In this document: positions 27,366 to 35,747 of the stretch, one piece after another
How the letters are laid out: every line of letters starts with the position of its first letter
Position numbering within the stretch: the stretch's first letter is position 1
DNA from: Nakamurella multipartita DSM 44233
GTDB taxonomy: Bacteria; Actinomycetota; Actinomycetes; Mycobacteriales; Nakamurellaceae
Assembly (NCBI RefSeq): GCF_000024365.1
Contig: NC_013235.1
Location: forward strand, 248,001 to 312,000
Direction of reading: 5' to 3'
DNA: 64,000 nt
Made by a program: the position numbers and the translations under genes
The notes under the pieces: model-generated
What the model was told of the DNA's origin: nothing
What the model saw: the letters and a program-made list of their open reading frames with translations, nothing else
Database searches by the model: none

Positions 27366-27549
27366 CCGCGCGGATCAACTACCTCGGCGCGGCCGAAGTC
27401 GTCGACTTCGGTCCCACCCGTCACATTCGGTGCGGTTTGATCCGCGCAGGGCCGGTGTGGATGGCTGCGCGGATGAAGTCGTCGACTTGCGTCCCATCAG
27501 TCCCATCTCCTGCGAGTTGATCCGCGCCGGGGTAGTTGATCCGCGCGGG
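27366..27549. repeat. Palindromic repeat array inside the glyoxylate operon
   Basis: The gap between hyi and glxR holds a nested repeat. Two 53-base units at 27395-27447 and 27475-27527 start 80 bases apart; each begins with the palindrome GAAGTCGTCGACTT and ends in TTGATCCGCGC. The array is bounded by inverted copies of a GTTGATCCGCGCGG-type sequence: CCGCGCGGATCAACTACC at 27366-27383 and GGTAGTTGATCCGCGCGG at 27531-27548. No gene is seen. The transcript could fold strongly and separate expression of the upstream and downstream halves of the operon. Confidence 0.8.
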
Positions 27550-27577
27550 GGTGGGGGTTGGTCGTGCGGGGTGGGGG

Positions 27578-28411
27578 TCAGACGCGGGTGGCGGAGCTGC
27601 GGGCGGCCGAGGGGAGCCAGCTCAGGCCTTCGAGGGTGCCCGCGGTCGGCTTGTACTCCAGGGCCACGTAGCCGCGGTACCCGTGCGCGGCGAGTGCGGC
27701 CAGGTGGCCGTCGATGTCCAGCGTGCCGGTGCCGGGCTCGCCCCGGCCCGGGCTGTCGGCGATCTGGACGTGGCCGACCCGGTCGGCGTAGGCCTCGATG
27801 GCCGCGGCCACATCGTCGCCGTTGACGTCCAGGTGGTACAGGTCGCAGAGGAACTTGACGTTGCCGACGCCCGAGGCGGCCTCGACGCGGTCGATCACCC
27901 GGATGACGTCGGCCGCGGTGAGCAACGGATAACGCGGCGCCCCGCTGACCGGCTCGACCAGCACGATGCCGTCGATCCGGGCCGCGGCCCGGGCGGCCAG
28001 CGCCAGGTTCTCGGCGGCCACCTCGTCCTGCGCGACCGGCGTGGACTCGTCGGTCCGGTTGCCGTACAGGGCGTTGAACGCCCGGCAGCCCAGCCGCTCG
28101 CCGATGCCGACGGTCACGTCGATGTTGTCCCGGAACTCGGCGGAGCGGGCCGGCCAGGAGACCAGACCCCGGTCGCCGCTGGGCATGTCACCGGCGAAGA
28201 AGTTCAGCCCGATCAGCTGCACCCCGGCCTCGTCGACGGCCGCGACGAACTCGTCCACCTGGCTGTCGGCCGGCACTGCGGAGCTGAACGGCCACCAGAA
28301 CTCGACCGCGTCGAACCCGGCCTCCTTGGCCGCCGCGGGCCGCTGCAGCAGTGGCAGCTCGGTGAACAGCATGGACAGGTTGACCGCGTAGCGCGGGGAT
28401 TCGGTGGTCAC
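27578..28411 (-). CDS. hyi: Hydroxypyruvate isomerase
   Basis: A 277-residue TIM-barrel enzyme of the xylose-isomerase-like family interconverting hydroxypyruvate and tartronate semialdehyde. Characteristic segments are the N-terminal NLSMLFTELPLLQRPAAAKE and GFDAVEFWWPF, VEPVSGAPRYPLLTAADV in the middle, FLCDLYHLDVNGDD, HVQIADSPGRGEPGTGTLD and YVALEYKPTAGT near the end; several acidic/His residues here bind the metal. Start is the GTG at 28411, after GGAAGGAATCCCCCG. It belongs to block II; upstream is the DUF6986 gene 35 bases away. Confidence 0.92.
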   Translation of the reverse strand: MTTESPRYAVNLSMLFTELPLLQRPAAAKEAGFDAVEFWWPFSSAVPADSQVDEFVAAVDEAGVQLIGLNFFAGDMPSGDRGLVSWPARSAEFRDNIDVTVGIGERLGCRAFNALYGNRTDESTPVAQDEVAAENLALAARAAARIDGIVLVEPVSGAPRYPLLTAADVIRVIDRVEAASGVGNVKFLCDLYHLDVNGDDVAAAIEAYADRVGHVQIADSPGRGEPGTGTLDIDGHLAALAAHGYRGYVALEYKPTAGTLEGLSWLPSAARSSATRV

Positions 28412-28446
28412 CGGGGGATTCCTTCCGGGTGGGGTCGGGGGAGGGT

Positions 28447-29736
28447 TCAGGCGGGCAGGGGTTTGCGGCGGGCCATCGCGTCCAACGTGTCCCGGCGTAC
28501 CCCGGCCTGCTCGAAGACCTCGTCGTCGTCGATCGCGCCGCAGTGCACGCCACGCATCAGGAACGCGGCGAGCGCCTGCGCGGTGGCCGGCTCGTCGACC
28601 ACGCCGCCGGACTGCTTGTTCAGGTAGGCCCGCAGCCGCGCGGCGGCGGCCGGCAGACCCTGCCGGTAGAAGGCGTAGGTGGCCAGGTACCGGCTGACCA
28701 GATGCCCGGGGTGCATGTCCCAGCCCTGGTAGTACGCCGCCCGCAGCGACCGGGTGACCAGGCCCGCGTGCAGCACCACGGCCGCGCGGATCTGCTCGGG
28801 CGAGCCGACGGGCATGACGTTGGTGGAGCCGTCGGACAGCCGCACCCCGGTACCGGCCGCGGCGACCTGCATGACCGCCTTGGCGTGGTCGGCGACCGGG
28901 TGGGCCAGGCTCTGCTGCGAGGCCGCCACACCGCACGCGGCGCTGTAGTCGAACGTGCCGTAGTGCAGGGCAACGCATCTCGGGCCGGCGGCGCCGATCA
29001 TGCCGGCGACGGTGGCGGTCCCGTCGGCCCCCAGGATGGCCTGGGTGGTCTCGATCTGGATCTCGAAGCGCAGAGCACCGGGGGGCAACCCGTGCACCCG
29101 TTCCAGCTCCTCGCAGATGCCGACCATGGCGGTGACCTGGTCGACCGAGGTGACCTTGGGCAGGGTGACCAGGAAGCCGGCCGGCAGCGGCCCGGCGGCC
29201 AGCAGGCCGGAGACGACCAGATCCAGGGTGCGCAGTCCGCGACGGCGGGTGGGCTTCTCCAACGACTTGAACCGGATGCCGGCCAGCAGCGGTCCGGCCG
29301 GATCGCCCAGCAGGGTCGGCAGCAGGGCGGCCACCCGGATCGCGTCGCGGTCCTCCTCGTCGTCGGGCCGGTTGCCGTAGCCGTCCTCGAAGTCCAGGCG
29401 CAGGTCCTCGATGGGTTCGGTGTCCAGCTTGGCCCGGACCAGGGCCAGCGCGGCGGCCAGGTCGTCGTCGGCCACCGGCAGCGCCAGGGCGGCCGCCGCG
29501 GACGGGTCGGGCGCGGTGACGGCCAGCACCTCGCGGGCACCGGCGGCCCACCGGGCCAGCAGCTGCTCGTCGGCCAGATCGGCGTTGACGTAGACCGTGT
29601 GCACCGGCTGGCGGGTTCCGGGATCACCGGGGTAGTGACCCGACAGCTGGGTGTCGGCGGCCGCCAGCTCGTCATCCAGCCGGTCCAGGAAGGACGCGCT
29701 CAGAGCGGTGGTCGAGGGTGTCTCCGGCCCGCTCAT
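28447..29736 (-). CDS. DUF6986/HpcH-HpaI aldolase-like protein
   Basis: A 429-residue protein of the phosphoenolpyruvate/CoA-lyase TIM-barrel superfamily. Metal-binding acidic segments typical of HpcH/HpaI and citrate-lyase beta folds are visible: DLRLDFEDGYGNRPDDEED near residue 115 and LRFEIQIETTQAILG near 200; HYGTFDYSAACGVAA follows. It is longer than ordinary HpcH members. It is the first gene of block II and lies beside glyoxylate enzymes, so a C-C lyase/condensing role on glyoxylate-derived acids is plausible but unproved. The ATG at 29736 follows AGAAGGACGTC. Confidence 0.75.
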   Translation of the reverse strand: MSGPETPSTTALSASFLDRLDDELAAADTQLSGHYPGDPGTRQPVHTVYVNADLADEQLLARWAAGAREVLAVTAPDPSAAAALALPVADDDLAAALALVRAKLDTEPIEDLRLDFEDGYGNRPDDEEDRDAIRVAALLPTLLGDPAGPLLAGIRFKSLEKPTRRRGLRTLDLVVSGLLAAGPLPAGFLVTLPKVTSVDQVTAMVGICEELERVHGLPPGALRFEIQIETTQAILGADGTATVAGMIGAAGPRCVALHYGTFDYSAACGVAASQQSLAHPVADHAKAVMQVAAAGTGVRLSDGSTNVMPVGSPEQIRAAVVLHAGLVTRSLRAAYYQGWDMHPGHLVSRYLATYAFYRQGLPAAAARLRAYLNKQSGGVVDEPATAQALAAFLMRGVHCGAIDDDEVFEQAGVRRDTLDAMARRKPLPA

Positions 29737-29784
29737 CTGACGTCCTTCTTCCTGGTCGGCGCTGGTCGTCACTGCTTGTGACTA

Positions 29785-29799
29785 TTCCGTATAGCGAAA
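29785..29799. promoter_or_regulatory. IclR-type operator candidate, TTCCGTATAGCGAAA
   Basis: A near-palindrome 21 bases downstream of the block II -10 element. It shares its pattern with TTCTGTATAGTGGAC (49961-49975, beside the IclR gene) and the perfect palindrome TTCCGCTAAGCGGAA (34317-34331, before uraH copy 2). A repressor there would block the start of transcription. Confidence 0.55.
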
Positions 29800-29820
29800 C
29801 TCTAAGTTCACGATGTAGAA

Positions 29821-29849
29821 AATCTATCGGTCCGGCTGCGTGCCGTCAA
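29821..29849 (-). promoter_or_regulatory. Promoter of block II (glyoxylate/ureide operon)
   Basis: On the minus strand: TTGACG (29849-29844), 17-base spacer, TAGATT (29826-29821). The predicted start is near 29813, giving a leader of about 77 bases before the DUF6986 gene with the operator candidate inside it. Confidence 0.6.
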
Positions 29850-29913
29850 GGAGGGGCCGGTCGCCGGCGGATATATCCAGCGGCGACCGCGCCCGGCCGT
29901 CGAACCGACTGGT

Positions 29914-31536
29914 TCAAGCCTGACGGCTGGCCGCCAACTCCGCATCATGGGCCGCCGCGTAGGCCGGCAGGGTGAGGAAATCGGCGAACTCGTCGGCCAG
30001 GGCCACCTGCTCGAAGACGCTGCGGGCCAACGGGTACTGGCTTGCCGCGTAGGTCTGCGAGCCCAGCTCGGCGGCGATCGCGGCCAGTTCCTCGTCGGCG
30101 ATCCGGCAGACCAGCTCCGCGGTGACGGTCAGCCCGGTGTCCAGCTGCACACCGTGATGCACCCACTGCCACACCTGGGACCGGGAGATCTCCGCGGTGG
30201 CCGCATCCTCCATCAGGTTGTGGATGCCGACGGCGCCGTTGCCGCCGAGCCAGGCCTCCAGGTAGCGCAGGGCCACGTCGATGTTGCCGCGCAGCCCGGC
30301 TTCGGTGATCGAGCCCGGCACGGAGGTCACGTCCAGTAGCTGATCGGCCGTGACCTGGACGTCGTCCCGGCGGCGGTCGAGCTGGTTGGGCCGGTCGCCG
30401 AGCACGGCGTCGAACACCTCGGCACACACCGGGACCAGGTCCGGGTGGGCCACCCAGGAGCCGTCGAAGCCGTCGCCGGCCTCCCGTTCCTTGTCCGCCC
30501 GCACCTTGGCCAGGGCGGCCCGGTTGACCTCGGGGTCCCGCCGGCTCGGGATGAAGGCGGCCATGCCGCCCATCGCGAACGCCCCGCGGCGGTGGCAGGT
30601 CGCCACCAGCAGGTCGGTGTAGGCGCGCATCATCGGGGCGGTCATGGTCACGCTGCCCCGATCGGGCAGCACGAACGTGGGGCCGGCATCACGGAAGTAC
30701 TTGATGACGCTGAACAGGTAGTCCCAGCGGCCGGCATTCAGGCCGGACGCGTGCTCGCGCAGCTCATAGAGAATCTCGTCCATCTCGAACGCGGCCGGGA
30801 TGGTCTCGATCAGCACGGTGGCCCGGATGGTGCCGTGGGCGATGCCCAGTTCGGCCTGGGCGTGAGTGAACACGTCGTTCCACAGCCGCGCCTCCAGATG
30901 GCTCTCCATCTTCGGCAGGTAGAAGTACGGTCCGCTGCCCCGGGCCAGCAGTTCGGCCGCGTTGTGGAAGAAGTAGAGCCCGAAGTCGACCAGGGCACCG
31001 ACGGCGGGCTCGCCGTCCACCAGCAGGTGTCGCTCGTCGAAGTGCCAACCCCGCGGCCGGGCGACGATGGTGGCCAGCCGCCGGTCGGTGGCCAGCCGGT
31101 AGGGCCGGCCGTCCGGGGAATCGAAGGCCAGGGTGCCGCGGATGGCGTCGAAGAGCACCAGCTGCCCACCGACCACGTTGCGCCAGTGCGGGGTGTTCGC
31201 GTCCTCCAGGTCGGCCAGCCATACCCGCGCTCCCGAGTTCAGGGCGTTGATGGCCATCTTCGGCTCGGGCGGGCCGGTGATCTCCACCCGGCGGTCGACC
31301 AGGTCGGCCGGGGCGGCCGCGACGGTCCAGTCGGCGGCCCGGATGCCCGCGGTCTCCGGCCGGACGTCCAGCCGGCCGGAGCGGGCGGCCCGCTCGCGAC
31401 GGCGGGTGCGCTCGGCCAGCAGCTCGTCCCGCCGGCCGGCGAAACGGCGATGCAGATCGGCCACGAAGGCCACCGCGTCCGGAGTGAGAATCTCGTCGGC
31501 GCGGGCGATCTCGGGTCCGTTGAGCGTGACGCCCAT
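29914..31536 (-). CDS. aceB: Malate synthase A
   Basis: A 540-residue enzyme condensing glyoxylate with acetyl-CoA into malate. Active-site segments are complete: the Arg in [13 protein letters not shown], Mg ligands in [20 protein letters not shown] and [12 protein letters not shown], the acetyl-CoA region [16 protein letters not shown] and [14 protein letters not shown], and the catalytic-base Asp in [20 protein letters not shown]. Length matches the A-type (about 530-540). Its ATG overlaps the permease stop (TGATG), so translation is coupled. It consumes glyoxylate from ureidoglycolate; a degenerate relative is at 52568-53821. Confidence 0.96.
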   Translation of the reverse strand: MGVTLNGPEIARADEILTPDAVAFVADLHRRFAGRRDELLAERTRRRERAARSGRLDVRPETAGIRAADWTVAAAPADLVDRRVEITGPPEPKMAINALNSGARVWLADLEDANTPHWRNVVGGQLVLFDAIRGTLAFDSPDGRPYRLATDRRLATIVARPRGWHFDERHLLVDGEPAVGALVDFGLYFFHNAAELLARGSGPYFYLPKMESHLEARLWNDVFTHAQAELGIAHGTIRATVLIETIPAAFEMDEILYELREHASGLNAGRWDYLFSVIKYFRDAGPTFVLPDRGSVTMTAPMMRAYTDLLVATCHRRGAFAMGGMAAFIPSRRDPEVNRAALAKVRADKEREAGDGFDGSWVAHPDLVPVCAEVFDAVLGDRPNQLDRRRDDVQVTADQLLDVTSVPGSITEAGLRGNIDVALRYLEAWLGGNGAVGIHNLMEDAATAEISRSQVWQWVHHGVQLDTGLTVTAELVCRIADEELAAIAAELGSQTYAASQYPLARSVFEQVALADEFADFLTLPAYAAAHDAELAASRQA

Positions 31537-32999
31537 CAGTGGCTGCCCTTTCTGGGGTCGCCGGGCAGGTGCCCGCCCGGTTGCTCGTCCGGGCTGACCC
31601 CGATGGCCGGGGACTCGGCGAAGATGGGTGCTGCGTCGTCCTTGCGGCCCAGCACGTTGAAGAAGATGTTCAGGGTGACGGCGGTGACCGCGGAGGCGCT
31701 GATGCCGGAGTCGAAGATCGTCTGGAACCATTCCGGGAACGAGTGGTAGAACTCGGGCACGGCGATCGGCGTCAGGCCGGCGGCGATGGCCAGCGCGACG
31801 ATGACCAGGTTGGAGTTCCCGTCGTACTTCACCGCCGCCAGGCTGCGGATGCCGCTGGCCGCGACCGTGCCGAACAGGGCCAGGCCGGCCCCACCGAGCA
31901 CGGGCAGCGGCAGCGCCGCGACGACCGCGCCCACCTGGGGGAACAGCCCGAGCACCAGCAGGATGCCGCCGCTGACGGCCACCACGAACCGGCTGCGGAT
32001 GCCGGTCAACGCGACCAGGCCGACGTTCTGGGCGAAGGCGCTCACCGGGAAGCCGTTGAGCAGCCCGCCCGAGGCCGCGGTCGAGATGCAGTCGGCCCGC
32101 AGGCCGTTGGCCACGGTCTTGCGGTCGGCCTCCCGGCCGACGACCACGCCGATGGCCAGCAGGTCCGCCGTGGTCTCGGTCATGATCACCAGCATCACGA
32201 TGACCATCGAGATGATGGCCGCGACCTGGAAGGTCGGCGTGCCGAAGTGGAACGGGGTGGAGATGGCGAAGGCCTGAGCCTGACCCACCTTGGAGAAGTC
32301 CAGCTTGCCCATCAGGGCGGCGACCACCCCGCCGGCGACGAGGCCGGCGATGATCGCGATCCGGGAGAAGAAACCGGGCAGGAACCGGTAGATCACCAGG
32401 ATGATGCCCAGGGTGATCGCGGCCAGCGTGATGTTGGAAATCGAGCCGAAGTCGGCCGATCCGGCCCCGCCGCCGGCCCAGCGCATGGCCACCGGCAGCA
32501 GCGAGATGCCGATCACCGTGATGATTGACCCGGTCACCACCGGCGGGAAGAAGCGCAGCAACCGGGCGAACACCCCGGACAGCAGGAACCCGGCCAGCCC
32601 GGCGATCAGGACGGAGCCGAAGATCGCCCGTAGGCCGTCGACCCCGCCGCCGGCGGACGCCCCCACGGCAATCATGGAGGCGACCGCGGCGAACGACGTG
32701 CCCTGCACGATCGGCAGTTTGGCGCCGATCCACTTCACGCCCAGGGTCTGCAGCAGAGTGGCCAGGCCGGAGACCAGCAAGGTGGCGGCCAGCAGGTAGG
32801 ACAGATCGGCGAAGGACAGGCCCAGCGCGGAGCCGACGATGAACGGCACCGCGACCACGCCGGCATACATGCTCATCACGTGCTGCAGGCCGAACAGGAT
32901 CATCGGTCCCGGCTTGAGCACCTCGTCGACGGGATGCTTCCCGTCGGGCAGCAGTTCGACGCCCTGCTGCCCCGCGAATGATTCGGGTTGGTGGGCCAT
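31536..32999 (-). CDS. NCS2-family purine permease (xanthine/urate type)
   Basis: A 487-residue polytopic symporter of the xanthine/uric-acid permease subgroup. The N-terminal motif region is [19 protein letters not shown] with the conserved Gln-His. The substrate-site segment [14 protein letters not shown] (Glu/Thr) is followed by [19 protein letters not shown], whose N-G-F-P/QNVG pattern is typical of urate/xanthine carriers. About 14 hydrophobic spans; cytoplasmic C-tail of about 45 residues. It lies between urate oxidase copy 2 and malate synthase, so urate or xanthine uptake is the likely role. Confidence 0.93.
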   Translation of the reverse strand: MAHQPESFAGQQGVELLPDGKHPVDEVLKPGPMILFGLQHVMSMYAGVVAVPFIVGSALGLSFADLSYLLAATLLVSGLATLLQTLGVKWIGAKLPIVQGTSFAAVASMIAVGASAGGGVDGLRAIFGSVLIAGLAGFLLSGVFARLLRFFPPVVTGSIITVIGISLLPVAMRWAGGGAGSADFGSISNITLAAITLGIILVIYRFLPGFFSRIAIIAGLVAGGVVAALMGKLDFSKVGQAQAFAISTPFHFGTPTFQVAAIISMVIVMLVIMTETTADLLAIGVVVGREADRKTVANGLRADCISTAASGGLLNGFPVSAFAQNVGLVALTGIRSRFVVAVSGGILLVLGLFPQVGAVVAALPLPVLGGAGLALFGTVAASGIRSLAAVKYDGNSNLVIVALAIAAGLTPIAVPEFYHSFPEWFQTIFDSGISASAVTAVTLNIFFNVLGRKDDAAPIFAESPAIGVSPDEQPGGHLPGDPRKGSH

Positions 33000-33007
33000 G
33001 GTGACGG

Positions 33008-33916
33008 TTACCAGCCCTGACCGGGATCGAAGGCCTGGTTCGGAGCCGGCGCGGCGTCCTTGTGCAGGTCGTTGTGGATGGTGCCTTCGATGAAGCCGTA
33101 GGGCCGGTCGTCGGCGTGGAAGACCTCGTTCGGGTTCTCCAGGCCGTACGGGCTCAGATCGATGACGAAGTGGTGCTTGTTGGGCAGGGAGAAGCGGACC
33201 TCGCCGATCTCGGGCTGCTCGGCGATCATCGCCTCACCCATGGCGAACATGGTCTGCTGCAGGGCCAGGCTGTGATGGCCGGCGAACACGCTGCTCATCG
33301 TGGCCACCGCCGAGTCGTAGGACTTGGCCCAGTCGGCCTCGCTGTCGGTGTGCCACCACTGGCCGGTCACCGAGGTGGCCATGACCCGGTCGTGGGTCGG
33401 CTTGAGGGTCGTGTACTTGTCCTGCAGGTAGCCCCAGAACTCCGAGTCGGTGGTCTTGAGCACCACGTAGTCCTGTACGCCGGAGACCACCCACAGGTTG
33501 GTCCCGTCGTAGGTCACGGTGGCGGTGCGCACGTAGCCACCGTCCCGGGCGAAGGCGTGCGGGTGCGGGGTGCCGTCGTGCGAGAGCCGGTTCCACGGGT
33601 ACATCTCGAGCTTGATCCGGGCCCGGGTCACCGGGGCGGTGTCATCCACGAAGTGCTTGGCCAGCGCGATGCCGAACGACTCCGGCTGGCGGGCGGCCTC
33701 GCTGTACTCCTTGGCGAACGCGTTCACCGTGTTCTTGGTGGCGTCGGTGGTCAGGCAGTTGCTGTTGTCGCCGGTGCGGTGGATCTCCTCGAAGTCCCCG
33801 GACAGGGCGACACTGACGTTGTAGTCGACGATCTCGTGCGGGTCGGAATCCCGGTAGACCCGGACGACGCGGGTCTCCGCCTTGCCGTACTGGTTGTGGC
33901 CGAGCGTGACACTCAT
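33008..33916 (-). CDS. uox: Urate oxidase (copy 2)
   Basis: A 302-residue uricase with intact landmarks: the catalytic Lys in [16 protein letters not shown], Thr in [15 protein letters not shown], Gln in [13 protein letters not shown] and His in [15 protein letters not shown]. It ends FDPGQGW. It differs clearly from copy 1 (for example [17 protein letters not shown] against VTARWLYTTSELDWDAA), so the two are not a recent duplication. It follows uraH copy 2 by six bases and precedes the urate/xanthine permease in block III. Confidence 0.95.
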   Translation of the reverse strand: MSVTLGHNQYGKAETRVVRVYRDSDPHEIVDYNVSVALSGDFEEIHRTGDNSNCLTTDATKNTVNAFAKEYSEAARQPESFGIALAKHFVDDTAPVTRARIKLEMYPWNRLSHDGTPHPHAFARDGGYVRTATVTYDGTNLWVVSGVQDYVVLKTTDSEFWGYLQDKYTTLKPTHDRVMATSVTGQWWHTDSEADWAKSYDSAVATMSSVFAGHHSLALQQTMFAMGEAMIAEQPEIGEVRFSLPNKHHFVIDLSPYGLENPNEVFHADDRPYGFIEGTIHNDLHKDAAPAPNQAFDPGQGW

Positions 33917-33922
33917 GTGGAC

Positions 33923-34279
33923 CTAGCTCCCTCGGTAGGTGGAAAAAGCGAACGGGGACAGCAACAACGGGACGTGGTGGTGCGCAGCGGGGTCGGTGAT
34001 CTCGAACGTCACCGTGACCCGCGGATAGAACCCGGTCTGACCGGTGGCGGTGAAATAGGCCGTGGTGTCGAACTGCAGGTCGTAGATGCCGGCGGCGAGC
34101 GGCAGATCGGCGCCGGACTGCTGGTGGCGGTAGCGGCCGTCGGCATCGGTGACGGCCGTGAAGATCGTGGTGCCGAAGGGGGTGGCGGCGCCGGCATCTC
34201 CCTGCGCCCTGAGCTGGATCGGCACCCCCTGGGCGGGGCGACCCAGGCTGGCGTCCAGCACGTGGGTGGAAAGGCTCAT
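33923..34279 (-). CDS. uraH: 5-Hydroxyisourate hydrolase (copy 2, canonical)
   Basis: A 118-residue HIU hydrolase with all signature elements: LSTHVLDASLGRPAQGVP at the N-terminus, the Arg in TDADGRY, HHHVPLLLSPFAFSTYRGS at the C-terminus ending in canonical YRGS. It is the first gene of block III. The ATG follows AGGAGTGTCTCGACG. A promoter with two operator candidates lies 38-112 bases upstream. With copy 1 carrying YLGS, this is probably the main hydrolase. Confidence 0.94.
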   Translation of the reverse strand: MSLSTHVLDASLGRPAQGVPIQLRAQGDAGAATPFGTTIFTAVTDADGRYRHQQSGADLPLAAGIYDLQFDTTAYFTATGQTGFYPRVTVTFEITDPAAHHHVPLLLSPFAFSTYRGS

Positions 34280-34316
34280 CGTCGAGACACTCCTGTCGGT
34301 CGGCAGCGGTGCCGGC

Positions 34317-34331
34317 TTCCGCTAAGCGGAA
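34317..34331. promoter_or_regulatory. Perfect palindromic operator candidate, TTCCGCTAAGCGGAA
   Basis: The full palindrome extends to 34315-34333 with nine-base arms around a central A. It sits about 20 bases downstream of the block III -10, the same place as the related site in the block II promoter. It fits an IclR-type repressor site. Confidence 0.6.
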
Positions 34332-34350
34332 GCAAAATCTCTTGGAGTGA

Positions 34351-34380
34351 AAGTTACCGCTGGCCGTCGAGACCTGTCAA
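34351..34380 (-). promoter_or_regulatory. Promoter of block III (uraH2-uox2-permease-aceB)
   Basis: On the minus strand: TTGACA (34380-34375), 18-base spacer, TAACTT (34356-34351). The predicted start is near 34344. The -35 overlaps the end of the TCAACA-NNN-TGTTGA palindrome at 34377-34391. Confidence 0.6.
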
Positions 34381-34391
34381 CAGTTTGTTGA
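34377..34391. promoter_or_regulatory. Operator candidate TCAACAGTTTGTTGA overlapping a -35
   Basis: A 15-base inverted repeat (TCAACA, three bases, TGTTGA). The same palindrome with only one base changed in its centre occurs at 47753-47767, again overlapping the TTGAC of a minus-strand -35. The identical placement at two purine promoters marks it as a regulator site, possibly for the YheO-type HTH protein at 47807-48202 or a PucR-like regulator elsewhere. Confidence 0.6.
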
Positions 34392-34438
34392 AGTCTGATT
34401 CTGATATATCCCCGCCGCCGGCGATAGGGTCGGCCGCG

Positions 34439-34921
34439 ATGGAATCGGCCCGGATGATCGCCTGGAGCGCACAGCTGCGGCGGGTGCACCAGCGGCTGAC
34501 CGACGCGCTGGCGATCGCCCGGGAATCGATCGAATCGAGCGAACCGATCGATGCGCGCGAGGCGGTCGAGCAGCTGGCCGACCCCCTGATCTACTGCTGG
34601 GGTCTGTGTTCCGCGCTCGACGGGCACCACGAGGCCGAGGACGGTGCCCTGTTCCCGCGCCTGCGCGAGCGGCACCCGGAGCTGGCGCCGGTCCTGGACA
34701 ACCTCACCCGCGATCACCGGATGATCGCGCACCTGCTCGGCGAGCTGCGTCGGGCGATGGCCGCCGGCGACCCGCCGGAGGACCTTCGGCGCCACCTGGA
34801 CGGCATCGAGGCGATCATGACGACGCATGTCCGGTACGAGGAGAAGCGGCTGGGCGCGGTGCTGGACGGGCTTGACCTCGGCCCGACGGCGCCGGAGACA
34901 CTTTTCGGGCCGCTGGCCTGA
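34439..34921 (+). CDS. Hemerythrin-like domain protein
   Basis: A 160-residue four-helix-bundle protein with the metal-ligand pattern of hemerythrin HHE domains: H in LRRVHQRLTDAL, H/E in DGHHEAEDGALFPRL, H in TRDHRMIAHLLGELR and H/E in THVRYEEKRLGAVL. Such domains bind a di-iron centre and sense or store oxygen or NO. It is divergent from block III, 159 bases from uraH copy 2, and shares its regulatory gap. The ATG at 34439 has no clear ribosome site; an in-frame ATG lies five codons downstream. Confidence 0.82.
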   Translation: MESARMIAWSAQLRRVHQRLTDALAIARESIESSEPIDAREAVEQLADPLIYCWGLCSALDGHHEAEDGALFPRLRERHPELAPVLDNLTRDHRMIAHLLGELRRAMAAGDPPEDLRRHLDGIEAIMTTHVRYEEKRLGAVLDGLDLGPTAPETLFGPLA

Positions 34922-34964
34922 CGTCTTGAGCCGTCCGCGCCCGCGACCGTGCGATCCTGCCTCG

Positions 34965-35747
34965 ATGGGGACGAGCGACCTCGATGTCCAGACGCCGGCC
35001 TTCCAGGCCTGGACCCGCGCGATGGAATGGCCGCTGATGGCCGTGGCCGTGCTGTTCGGCGTCGTCTACGCCTACCAGGTGCTGGCCGAGCCGCAGGGGG
35101 CGCTGCTGCTGGCCACCCGGGTGGTCAGCCTGCTGTGCTGGCTGGTCTTCGCCATCGACTACGTCGTCCGGCTCTGGCTGGCCACCAACCGGCGCCGCTG
35201 GTTCGTCCGCAACATCCTGTCGCTGCTGGTGGTGACCCTGCCGATGCTGCGTCCGCTGCGGCTGGTCCGGCTGCTCACCCTGTTCACGGTGTTCCAGCGG
35301 GCCGCCGGCACCGCCCTGCGCGGGCGGGTGGTGACCTATGCGGCCGTCACCACGACGCTGCTGGTCTTCGTGGCCTCGCTGGCGGTCTTCGACGCCGAGC
35401 GCTACGCCCCGGGCGCGTTGATCACCACCTACGGCGAGGCGGTCTGGTGGGCCTGCGTCACCATCACCACCGTCGGCTACGGCGATGCCTACCCGGTGAC
35501 GATGGAGGGCCGCTGCATCGCCGTCGGCATGATGATCTGCGGGATCGCCCTGGTCGGCACGGTGACCGCGACGATCGCGTCGTGGTTGGTCGAGCGGGTC
35601 ACCAGCGAGGAGGAGGCCGGGCAGGCGGCCACCACCGCCCACATCCAGCTGCTGGCCGACAAGATCGACCGGCTGGAGGGCCTGCTGTCCCAGGCCGCCG
35701 CCGACGGTCAGCCGCGCGGTACCTCACGCGGTGAGATCGTCACGTAG
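34965..35747 (+). CDS. Voltage-gated-type potassium channel
   Basis: A 260-residue membrane protein. Hydrophobic segments at about 20-40 and 50-75 precede an arginine-bearing stretch (MLRPLRLVRLLTLF) resembling an S4 helix. The pore follows: AVWWACVTITTVGYGDAYPV carries the K+ selectivity filter TVGYGD near residue 170, then the last helix. The C-terminus (residues about 215-250) is a charged, probably coiled-coil tail (LLADKIDRLEGLLSQAAAD). Its last 40 bases overlap the convergent SGNH hydrolase gene. Confidence 0.9.
   Translation: MGTSDLDVQTPAFQAWTRAMEWPLMAVAVLFGVVYAYQVLAEPQGALLLATRVVSLLCWLVFAIDYVVRLWLATNRRRWFVRNILSLLVVTLPMLRPLRLVRLLTLFTVFQRAAGTALRGRVVTYAAVTTTLLVFVASLAVFDAERYAPGALITTYGEAVWWACVTITTVGYGDAYPVTMEGRCIAVGMMICGIALVGTVTATIASWLVERVTSEEEAGQAATTAHIQLLADKIDRLEGLLSQAAADGQPRGTSRGEIVT

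Noticed and set aside
27366..27549. CRISPR array
   Set aside because: Only two 53-base units, themselves palindromic and imperfect, with no spacer set and no cas genes in the window.
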